From Komagataeibacter rhaeticus (lineage in GTDB: Bacteria > Pseudomonadota > Alphaproteobacteria > Acetobacterales > Acetobacteraceae): DNA of 64,000 nucleotides. The first letter of the stretch is position 1. Each line of letters starts with the position of its first letter. The notes beneath the pieces are model-generated. The model searched no databases, was not told the DNA's origin, and saw only the letters and a list, made by a program, of their open reading frames with translations. Positions 57,531 to 64,000 of the stretch are shown one piece after another. The translations under genes were made by a program, and so were the position numbers. The stretch spans positions 62,001 through 126,000 of the forward strand of contig NZ_NKTZ01000002.1 of the NCBI RefSeq assembly GCF_003207855.1, written 5' to 3'.

Positions 57531-57709
57531 ACACAAGACCTCCGCGCCGCCACACGCATCACAGTTCTCAAAATCAGCACCCGCAGGCGCACCGGAATGC
57601 CGGGACCAATACTGGAGGTCACGCCGCTTCTGCAACCATCATGATCACCCGTGGCGCAACTTTGCACCCCGTCCCCCCGTTTTTCCGCCCCCGTGGCGCC
57701 CGGCCAGCC

Positions 57710-58606
57710 CTATTTCGCGGCCAGCAGCAGCAGGTCGCGCAGGATGCCACGCGCCGCCTCCACCGACAGGCTTTCCAGCACCAGCGCGTTGGGCTGCCCC
57801 GCCCCGTGCGCCACCACCGTCATGCCGCGCGTATGGGTACCCATGCACTCGACATCCACATGTGCCAGATGCCCCTGGAAAATACCGGGGCCAAGCAGCG
57901 CCAGCAGCGGGGCGACCGCGGCAAGGCTGATATCAACCCCGCCGCCACGCGCGCCGCCGTTGCGCGCCGCCGCCAGTTCCGCATGCACCCGCGCCGCCAG
58001 GGTGGCGGGATTGGCACCCATCGGGGCGATCTGTTCCATCCACACCGCATCCGCCTTCAGCCGGTCCGTGCAGCCAAGCGGCACGATGGTCACCGGCACG
58101 CCGGCGGCAAGGACGGTGGCGGCCGCCTCCGGGTCGGCTGCGACATTGCGCTCGGCCACCGTCGTGGCATTGCCACGCGTATGGAAGGCCCCGCCGCTGA
58201 AAATCACCCCATGCAGGTGCGCGCCCACATCGGGCGCCTGCACCAGCGCCAGCGCCAGCGTGGTCAGCGGGCCGGAACAGCACACCGTGGCACCATGCTG
58301 CGGGCAGGCCCGGATGGCCTGGACCAGATGGGCCGCCCCCAGCCCGTCATTGCCCGGCGGCAGGTCATGCGCCACGCCATCCGTCTGCACCAGCGCGCCG
58401 GGACAGCCGGCCCGCACCGGCACATCCCCCAGCCCGCAAGCCCGCAGCAGGTCGCGCGCATGCGCCATGGCCACGTCCACCTGCGTGGCCCGCCCACTGA
58501 ACAGCACCAGCACCGGCCGGACATGATCAGGCACCTGAAGGGCCACCAGCAGCGCCACCATGCCCTGCGCATCGGCGGTCAGATCCAGAATGATGGGGCG
58601 GGTCAT
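57710..58606 (-). CDS. Nucleoside hydrolase-like protein with degenerate active site
   Basis: A 298-residue protein of the inosine-uridine nucleoside hydrolase fold, recognised by PIILDL at the start, GPLTTLALAL, SGGAFHTRGN, DPEAAATVL, VPLGCTD and HTRGMTVV. The N-terminal calcium site, normally DTDPGxDDA, reads DLTADAQGM: only the first Asp is clearly kept. The AEFN motif is AERN. This suggests loss or change of ribohydrolase activity. It lies beside remnants of an ABC importer, which may once have supplied its substrate. Confidence 0.78.
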   Translation of the reverse strand: MTRPIILDLTADAQGMVALLVALQVPDHVRPVLVLFSGRATQVDVAMAHARDLLRACGLGDVPVRAGCPGALVQTDGVAHDLPPGNDGLGAAHLVQAIRACPQHGATVCCSGPLTTLALALVQAPDVGAHLHGVIFSGGAFHTRGNATTVAERNVAADPEAAATVLAAGVPVTIVPLGCTDRLKADAVWMEQIAPMGANPATLAARVHAELAAARNGGARGGGVDISLAAVAPLLALLGPGIFQGHLAHVDVECMGTHTRGMTVVAHGAGQPNALVLESLSVEAARGILRDLLLLAAK

Positions 58607-58669
58607 GGGTTTCCTGTCCTTGGCTTGGGTTGCGCGCGTCAGTGGTGGTGGCGTGTTACAACAGTTCAG

Positions 58670-59009
58670 TCAATATCCGCATGCGGGGGCTGCCGGTAAA
58701 GCGCGCGCCAGCAGCCGCCCCCACCGCAGGGCCACGGCCATGGCCGCCAGCACGAGCGGCACGGCGAACATGAGCTCGGTCTGGAAGCGGATATTGCCCG
58801 TCTGCATGCGAAAGCCCAGAGCGGAGGAGTCCCCCCACCACCGTGCCGATGGGGGCGACGACGGGGACCATGCGCAGGCGTGAGGCAAGGGAGGGCTGGC
58901 GGCAGGCAACCCATGAAGTCAGGACCTGCCAGCGCGCGGCATTCATGGTGCGGGCAAGGCCCATCCAGCCCGGCTCCGTCTGGCGCAGGCCGTCGGCTGT
59001 CCTGATGCG
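58670..59009 (-). pseudogene. Remnant of an ABC importer permease (pyrimidine/thiamine-precursor type)
   Basis: Permease-like sequence is split over two frames. From about 59009 one frame reads ADGLRQTEPGWMGLARTM, ARWQVLTSWVACRQPSLASR and VVAPIGTVVGG, which resembles the EAA region of ThiX/SsuC-type permeases. Near 58830 the match passes to another frame: SSALGF, FQTELMFAVPLVLAAMAVAL and a closing LLARALPA. The start is missing. The substrate class is inferred only from similarity to that permease group and from the nucleoside hydrolase next door. Confidence 0.65.
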
Positions 59010-59065
59010 CCCGTGATCCGGCCGGGCCAGCCCCCGATCCTGCGCGGCAGCACTATCCGGCCTGC

Positions 59066-59194
59066 CCCGCCGGCACCCGGCAGGACAGTGAGGCATCCGG
59101 CCACAATGTCCAGATCCAGCCCCCGAAACAGGGGAGCATCCCCCAAATCCGGCCCCACGCCCTCAGGCCGGATGGCGGGTGGCCGGGGACTCAT
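59066..59194 (-). pseudogene. Remnant of an ABC importer ATPase, N-terminal piece
   Basis: About 43 codons resemble the start of an ABC ATPase: LFRGLDLDIVAGCLTVLPG followed by GAGGAGRIV where GPSGVGKST is expected, so the Walker A lysine is lost. The reading then breaks off and permease-like sequence begins within about 60 bases, implying a large internal deletion. It overlaps the end of rnhA by four bases. Confidence 0.55.
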
Positions 59195-59742
59195 TTCCTC
59201 GTGCGTCTGGGGTAGGCGATGCCCAGCGCATCACGCGCGGCGGTGGCCATCTGGTCCACGCGCTCGTTATTCACGTTACCGGAATGGCCGCGCACCCATT
59301 TCCATTCAATTTCGTGCCGCGCGCTGATTTCAAGCAGCCTGCGCCACAAATCCATGTTGGCCACCGGGTCACCCGATGCATTGCGCCACTTGCGCCGCAC
59401 CCAGCCCGTGCTCCAGCGCGTGATGCCGTTGCGCACGTATTCACTGTCGGTATGCAGCACCACGCGGCAGGGGCGTTTGAGCGCCTCCAGCGCCTCGGCG
59501 GCCGCCGTCAGTTCCATGCGGTTGTTGGTTGTTTCCGCCTCGCCACCCGAAAGTTCACGCTCCTGCCCCCGGTAGCACAGCAGGGCGGCCCAGCCACCGG
59601 GGCCGGGATTGGGCTTGCAGCCGCCATCGGTCCAGATCTCAACCACGGCCGTGCCGTCGGGCACACCGTCTGGCGCGCTGGCCGTGGCACTGCCTGCCGC
59701 CTGCGCCGTATCCTCCACGACCGTAACCCCTTCGTTGCTCAT
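59191..59742 (-). CDS. rnhA: Ribonuclease HI
   Basis: Cuts the RNA strand of RNA-DNA hybrids. The 183-residue protein has an unconserved N-terminal extension of about 33 residues, then the catalytic acids: Asp in [16 protein letters not shown], Glu in [13 protein letters not shown], Asp in [12 protein letters not shown] and Asp in NERVDQMA, with His in RGHSGN. The start overlaps the thrB stop by four bases. ispH-thrB-rnhA is a conserved alphaproteobacterial order. Confidence 0.95.
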   Translation of the reverse strand: MSNEGVTVVEDTAQAAGSATASAPDGVPDGTAVVEIWTDGGCKPNPGPGGWAALLCYRGQERELSGGEAETTNNRMELTAAAEALEALKRPCRVVLHTDSEYVRNGITRWSTGWVRRKWRNASGDPVANMDLWRRLLEISARHEIEWKWVRGHSGNVNNERVDQMATAARDALGIAYPRRTRK

Positions 59743-60710
59743 GGCAGAAACGGCCCGCCCATGCGGCTGGCGCAGAACGCCATGCGCGCCGCATAATCCA
59801 GCGGGTCCTTGCGCGTGACCAGCGCATCGGGCGGGGTATGGATCCAGTCATACAGCCGCGTGAGCGTGAACCGGAGGGCCGCCCCCGTGGCCAGCGTGGC
59901 AAGGGCCGCGTCCTCCGCCGCTTCCAGCGGGCGCACGCGGCGGTAGGCATCCACCATGGCCGTGGCATGCACGGGCAGGAAACGCTGGCTGGCGTCAAAG
60001 CACCATGCATTGAGGGTGATCGCCAGATCGTAGGCATACCAGTCGGTGCAGGCGAAGTAGAAATCGATCATGCCCGACAGCCTGCCATCGCGGAAAAAGA
60101 CGTTATCGGGAAACAGGTCGGCATGGATCTGCCCGCGCGGCAGGGTGGGGTTCCCACCCACCCCCGGCCATGCGGGCAGCACGCGGGCCAGCACCGTCCC
60201 GATTTCCCGCACAAGGCCGGGACGCACCGCCTCCCCCCCCGCGCGGCAGGCATCAAGCAGGTCGGGCCAGGCGTGCGGCCCCATGGAATTGGGGCGCTCG
60301 GCCACGTATCCCTCACCCAGCAGGTGCAGGCGCGCCATGGCGGCGCCCACCTGGGCGCAGCGATCCACATCTATCTGCGGGGACCACCCGCCGGGCAGGA
60401 AGGTGGTGATGGCGGCGGGCCGGCCCGACAGGGTGCGCAGAGTGCGCCCCTGCCGGTCGGCCACCGGCAGCGGGCACGACAGGCCACGCGCCGCCAGATA
60501 CTGCATGAGTCCCAGGAACCATGGCAGTTCATCCGGGTTCACCCGCCGCTCGTACAGCGTCAGGATGAAGGTGGCCCGTGTGGTCCTGAGCAAGAAATTG
60601 CTGTTCTCCACACCTTCCGCAATGCCGCGGCAGGAAACGGGCCTGCCGATGTCGTAGCCTTCGAGAAACGCCGCCAGCGCATCGTCCGGCACTTCGGTAT
60701 AGACTGCCAT
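59739..60710 (-). CDS. thrB: Homoserine kinase (ThrB, APH fold)
   Basis: Phosphorylates homoserine in threonine synthesis. The 323-residue protein belongs to the choline/aminoglycoside-kinase-fold ThrB group found in alphaproteobacteria: [15 protein letters not shown] at the nucleotide loop, catalytic loop [13 protein letters not shown], metal motif [17 protein letters not shown]. It starts 14 bases after ispH and overlaps rnhA. Confidence 0.94.
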   Translation of the reverse strand: MAVYTEVPDDALAAFLEGYDIGRPVSCRGIAEGVENSNFLLRTTRATFILTLYERRVNPDELPWFLGLMQYLAARGLSCPLPVADRQGRTLRTLSGRPAAITTFLPGGWSPQIDVDRCAQVGAAMARLHLLGEGYVAERPNSMGPHAWPDLLDACRAGGEAVRPGLVREIGTVLARVLPAWPGVGGNPTLPRGQIHADLFPDNVFFRDGRLSGMIDFYFACTDWYAYDLAITLNAWCFDASQRFLPVHATAMVDAYRRVRPLEAAEDAALATLATGAALRFTLTRLYDWIHTPPDALVTRKDPLDYAARMAFCASRMGGPFLP

Positions 60711-60723
60711 GGAACGGTACGGA

Positions 60724-61725
60724 TCAGCCCAGCGGCGCCGGCAGGCGGAAGGCCACGTTTTCTTCCTTCACGGTGATTTCCTCGATCTCGAGCGTGAAGC
60801 GCTTGGCCAGGGCGGCCACCATTTCCTGCACCAGCGATTCGGGGGCGGATGCGCCCGCCGTGATGCCCAGGGTGGCGACTCCGTCCAGCGCCGACCAGTC
60901 CAGCGCGTTCAGGCGCGGCACCAGCAGGGCGCGCGGGGCACCCGAACGCTCGGCCACTTCCCGCAGGCGCTGCGAGTTGGAGGAGTTGGGCGAACCGATC
61001 ACGATCACCAGGTCACAGCCCGGTGCGATCGCCTTGACCGCTTCCTGCCGGTTGGTGGTGGCGTAGCAGATATCCTCGCGCCGCGGTCCCTCGATCAGGG
61101 GGAAGCGCTCACGCAGGATCTCCACGATTTCCGCCGTGTCATCGACCGAAAGGGTGGTCTGGGTGATGAAGGCCAGCCGTGTCGGGTCGGCGGGCTGGAC
61201 GGTGCGGGCTTCCTCCGCATCGTTGATCAGGGTCACGGCCCCGTTGGGCAGCTGGCCCATCGTGCCCACCACCTCCGGGTGGCCCGCATGGCCGATCATC
61301 AGGATATGGCGGCTTTCGGGGCCACCATCGGCAAAGTGGCGCTCGGCCTCACGGTGCACTTTCGACACCAGCGGGCAGGTCGCGTCCAGGTACAGCAGGT
61401 TGCGGCGCTCGGCTTCGGCCGGGACGGTCTTGGGCACGCCATGGGCGGAAAAGACGACCTGGCCATCGGCGGGCACTTCATCAAGTTCCTCGACAAAGAT
61501 CGCGCCCTGCGCCTCAAGCGCCTCGACCACGGTGCGGTTATGGACGATTTCATGGCGGACATAGACCGGCGCGCCGTAGCGGCGGATCGCTTCCTCCACA
61601 ACACGGATGGCACGATCGACCCCTGCGCAGAACCCGCGCGGGCCTGCAAGCAGTACCTTGAGCACACGCGGCGGTGCATCGGCGGGGGTGGTGGTATCGG
61701 GCGTACTGATCATCTGGTCGGGCAT
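60724..61725 (-). CDS. ispH: 4-hydroxy-3-methylbut-2-enyl diphosphate reductase
   Basis: Last enzyme of the MEP isoprenoid pathway, a [4Fe-4S] reductase (333 residues). The three cluster cysteines are in [23 protein letters not shown] and the C-terminal half ([11 protein letters not shown] with further NSSNSQRL substrate motif). The active Glu and the HGVP loop (FSAHGVP) are present. The ATG at 61725 follows GGGGA; an extension to 61842 is not conserved. Confidence 0.96.
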   Translation of the reverse strand: MPDQMISTPDTTTPADAPPRVLKVLLAGPRGFCAGVDRAIRVVEEAIRRYGAPVYVRHEIVHNRTVVEALEAQGAIFVEELDEVPADGQVVFSAHGVPKTVPAEAERRNLLYLDATCPLVSKVHREAERHFADGGPESRHILMIGHAGHPEVVGTMGQLPNGAVTLINDAEEARTVQPADPTRLAFITQTTLSVDDTAEIVEILRERFPLIEGPRREDICYATTNRQEAVKAIAPGCDLVIVIGSPNSSNSQRLREVAERSGAPRALLVPRLNALDWSALDGVATLGITAGASAPESLVQEMVAALAKRFTLEIEEITVKEENVAFRLPAPLG

Positions 61726-61965
61726 GGTGTTCCCCAAACATCCGGCGGGCGGTATAGGATACGGGCCGCGATCTGCTAGAGTCCGGGCGCCGGGATCCCG
61801 TGCGATGGTCCCGGCCCTACGCAAACCACGGCAATGGCGCAAGCCATTTTCCCGTTCAGCCTAACGTATTGTGCCATGCCTGTCCTCCCCCGTCACCCTG
61901 TCCGCCATTGCCCGCGCCGCTTCCGGCGGGATTTCCTCCACACCTGACCTACCCGGAATACCTGC

Positions 61966-62544
61966 ATGCTTCCTGCCCTTCCGCTGCCGCGCCTGCGGCG
62001 TACCGCCCTGAAATTCTGCGCGCTGGCCAGCCTGCCCCTGCTGGCCGCCTGCAGTGGCGAATCCGATTCGATCGATTTCGCCCCAGCCTGCCCCGTGGTG
62101 GAAATTCCCGGCGAGGCAGCGGATTATTACCAGTATTCCGGCACCGACCATGACATCACCCACCTGGTGGCGCGCGCCAGCCTGACGCGTGTCGTGGGCT
62201 CGTGCGAGGCAGGGGAGCACCGCACCGTCATGACCAACATGAAGATCGGGCTGCATGTCGAGCGCGGACCGGCCTCGAAGGTGGATTTCGTCAACATCCC
62301 GTATTTCGTGGCCGTGGTGTTCAATGGCGAGATCAAGAGCAAGAAGGAATTCGTGGCCCATGTCTCGTTCGAGGACGGGCGCATGCAGGACCTGACCCAT
62401 ACCAGCAACATTCCCATCACCCTGCCCGTATCAAGGCATATCCACAGCGACCAGTACCATCTCGAGATCGGCTTCCAGCTCACCAAGGCGCAGCTTGACT
62501 TCAACCGCGCGCATCTTGTGATGCCCACCTTCCACAAGATGTAA
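61966..62544 (+). CDS. Putative lipoprotein of unknown function
   Basis: A 192-residue exported protein. The signal peptide has a basic start (PRLRRTALK) and lipobox LLAAC with lipidated Cys29. The mature part contains beta-strand-like alternation with a conserved-looking core ASLTRVVGSC, TNMKIGLHVERGP, FVAVVFNGEIKSKKEFVAHV and FQLTKAQLDFNRAH. I do not recognise a characterised family. It is divergent from ispH and eight bases upstream of the OPT transporter, so the two may be co-transcribed. Confidence 0.78.
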   Translation: MLPALPLPRLRRTALKFCALASLPLLAACSGESDSIDFAPACPVVEIPGEAADYYQYSGTDHDITHLVARASLTRVVGSCEAGEHRTVMTNMKIGLHVERGPASKVDFVNIPYFVAVVFNGEIKSKKEFVAHVSFEDGRMQDLTHTSNIPITLPVSRHIHSDQYHLEIGFQLTKAQLDFNRAHLVMPTFHKM

Positions 62545-62552
62545 GGCAGCCC

Positions 62553-64000
62553 GTGGCCCCGTCCCCCGCCCCGCGTGAACTGACATGGCGCGGCATCGTG
62601 ATCGGCGCGCTGATCACCGTCGTCTTTACCGCGTCCAACATCTATCTCGGGCTGCGGATCGGCCTGACCATCGCCACGTCCATTCCCGCCGCCGTCATTT
62701 CCATGGCGGTACTGCGGGCACTGGGGGGCGGCACGATAGCGGAAAACAACCTGGTCCAGACCCAGGCCTCGGCTGCCGGCACGCTGGCCTGCGTGTTCGC
62801 AAGCCTGCCCGCGCTGCTCATGGGCGGGTTCTGGCAGCGCTTTCCCTTCATGCAGGCCGCCGTGCTCACGGCGGCGGGCGGCATGACGGGGGTCCTGTTC
62901 ACCATCCCCCTGCGCCGGGTCATGCTGCGGGATGCCACCCTGCCCTTTCCCGAAGGGGTTGCCGCCGCCGAGATCCTGCGCGCGGGCGCCGCGCGGGAGG
63001 ATACGGGCAGCATCCGCGCCCTGCTGCAGGGCAGCGTGCTGGCGGCCGTCCTCACCTTTGTCTCCACCGGGCTGCGGTTGCTGGGCAACGGCCTGACCAC
63101 GACCGCCGTCGTCGGCGGGACAGCCTTCCGGCTTTCGATGGGGTTTTCACCGGCCCTGCTGGGCGCGGGCTATCTGGTCGGACTGGAAGGCGGGCTGGCC
63201 ATGCTGCTGGGCGCGCTGCTGACGTGGGAAGTGCTGATTCCCGTCCTGGCGCAGCTTACGCCCCGCCCCGCCGGGCTGGCGCCGGGGGCGTTCGCGCAGG
63301 TACTGTGGCAGCAAAAGGCCCGCTTCGTGGGTGTTGGCCTGATCGGGGTGGCGGCGATATGGACCGTGCTACGCATGGGCCGCCCCCTGCTGGACAGCGT
63401 GCGCCTGCTGCTGGTGCGCCCGCCCGCGGATGCCGCGCCCGCGCGCACCGACACCGACCTGCCGCCCCGTGCCATACGCGCCATTGCGGGCATGGTCATG
63501 GTTGTGATCGGGGGCATGTTTTTCGTATTTGCCCGGGGCAGTATCGCTCCCCTGCCCGCGCTGGCGGCAGCGCTGGCGGGACTGGCCTGCTGCGCGGGGC
63601 TGGGGCTGTTCGTGGCGGCGGCGTGCGGTTACATGGCGGGGCTGGTGGGGTCGTCATCCTCCCCCATTTCGGGGGTGACCATTCTGGCGGCCATGTGCCT
63701 TGCCTGCGTGTTTCTGGTGCTGCGCGCGGCCGGGCTGTTCGCGGGGGGGGACGGGCAGCACTTCACCATAGGGTTCTGCCTGTATGCGCTGACCGCCATT
63801 ACCGCGTCCGCCGCCATCGCCAATGACAACCTGCAGGACCTGAAAACCGGCCAGATGATCGGTGCCACACCGTGGAAGCAGGAAATCGCCCTGCTGATCG
63901 GCTGCATCAGCGGCGCGGTGGTCATTCCGCCGGTCCTGAACGTGCTGTACCAGACCTATGGATTCGTGGGGTCCATGCCCCATGCGGGCATGGACCCCAC
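62553..64000 (+). CDS. OPT-family oligopeptide transporter, partial
   Basis: A polytopic membrane protein that runs off the right edge; 482 codons are present. It starts with GTG at 62553 (AAGG upstream) and reads VAPSPAPRELTWRGIVIGAL. OPT landmarks are clear: SNIYLGLRIGLTIATSIPAA, ENNLVQTQASAAGTLACVF, GLVGSSSSPISGVTI and ANDNLQDLKTGQMIGATP. Members carry small peptides or metal chelates with protons; the substrate here is unknown. Missing ATG is why the start is easily overlooked; an out-of-frame reading at 62585 is a shadow. Confidence 0.88.
   Translation, partial: MAPSPAPRELTWRGIVIGALITVVFTASNIYLGLRIGLTIATSIPAAVISMAVLRALGGGTIAENNLVQTQASAAGTLACVFASLPALLMGGFWQRFPFMQAAVLTAAGGMTGVLFTIPLRRVMLRDATLPFPEGVAAAEILRAGAAREDTGSIRALLQGSVLAAVLTFVSTGLRLLGNGLTTTAVVGGTAFRLSMGFSPALLGAGYLVGLEGGLAMLLGALLTWEVLIPVLAQLTPRPAGLAPGAFAQVLWQQKARFVGVGLIGVAAIWTVLRMGRPLLDSVRLLLVRPPADAAPARTDTDLPPRAIRAIAGMVMVVIGGMFFVFARGSIAPLPALAAALAGLACCAGLGLFVAAACGYMAGLVGSSSSPISGVTILAAMCLACVFLVLRAAGLFAGGDGQHFTIGFCLYALTAITASAAIANDNLQDLKTGQMIGATPWKQEIALLIGCISGAVVIPPVLNVLYQTYGFVGSMPHAGMDP

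Noticed and set aside
62585-63826. Plus-strand open frame of 413 codons near the right edge
   Set aside because: It is out of frame with the OPT transporter that starts at the GTG at 62553; its Arg/Gly/Ala-rich sequence is a shadow of the transmembrane coding frame.

Overview
The window is a GC-rich chromosomal segment from an alphaproteobacterium, most likely an acetic acid bacterium (Acetobacteraceae, close to Komagataeibacter/Gluconacetobacter). This is inferred from gene content, gene order and protein style: the tig-clpP-clpX-lon-hup string, the yceD-rpmF-plsX-fabH-ihfA-merR string, ispH-thrB-rnhA, ffh-rpsP-rimM-trmD-rplS followed by leuCDB, and COQ9 beside rpsU. No 16S gene is present to prove it. 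No phage, insertion sequence, CRISPR array or integrase was seen; this is core-genome housekeeping DNA.

Layout. 1-2.9 kb: nuoABCD with the first codons of nuoE, all on the minus strand. 3.2-10.4 kb: tRNA-Asp, tRNA-Val, HU, Lon, ClpX, ClpP, trigger factor and tRNA-Leu (minus), a protein-folding and proteolysis block. 10.5-15.7 kb: bifunctional NAD(P)HX repair enzyme (minus), then a CopD-like membrane protein, a DEAD-box helicase and an RNA methyltransferase (plus). 15.8-22.4 kb: a complete SUF iron-sulfur operon (sufB-C-D-S-U-T-A, minus) headed by an Rrf2 regulator that is frameshifted in this sequence. 22.5-27.6 kb: a DUF445 protein, a divergent PEP carboxylase and a metallo-beta-lactamase-fold hydrolase. 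27.8-32.8 kb: EF-G, L28, a small hypothetical protein and an Atm1-type ABC exporter. 32.9-37.1 kb: Nudix, oligopeptidase B and AI-2E-family permease, then tRNA-Pro.

37.4-42.5 kb: a MerR-like regulator, IHF-alpha, FabH, PlsX, L32 and YceD (minus), with BamE divergent. 42.5-46.9 kb: a sensor kinase, S21, peptide deformylase, COQ9, and a MarR/OmpR pair that looks like PetP/PetR. 47.1-54.1 kb: leuB-leuD-leuC, L19, TrmD, RimM, S16 and Ffh. 54.2-57.5 kb: a Spy-like periplasmic protein and pstB-pstA-pstC without pstS or phoU. 57.7-61.7 kb: a nucleoside-hydrolase-like protein with a damaged metal site, remnants of an ABC importer, RNase HI, homoserine kinase and IspH. 62-64 kb: a lipoprotein and an OPT-family transporter that runs off the right edge.

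The most noteworthy items are: (1) three copies of a 77-80 bp dispersed palindromic element, each lying between two convergent genes; (2) the frameshift in the SUF regulator; (3) a PEP carboxylase and a nucleoside hydrolase whose signature active-site motifs depart from the family; (4) a decayed ABC importer beside that hydrolase; (5) a tRNA-Pro whose leader and trailer form a 12-bp inverted repeat. I did not find a clear undescribed multi-gene system. Gene calls rest on reading the translated sequence; no database search was run.
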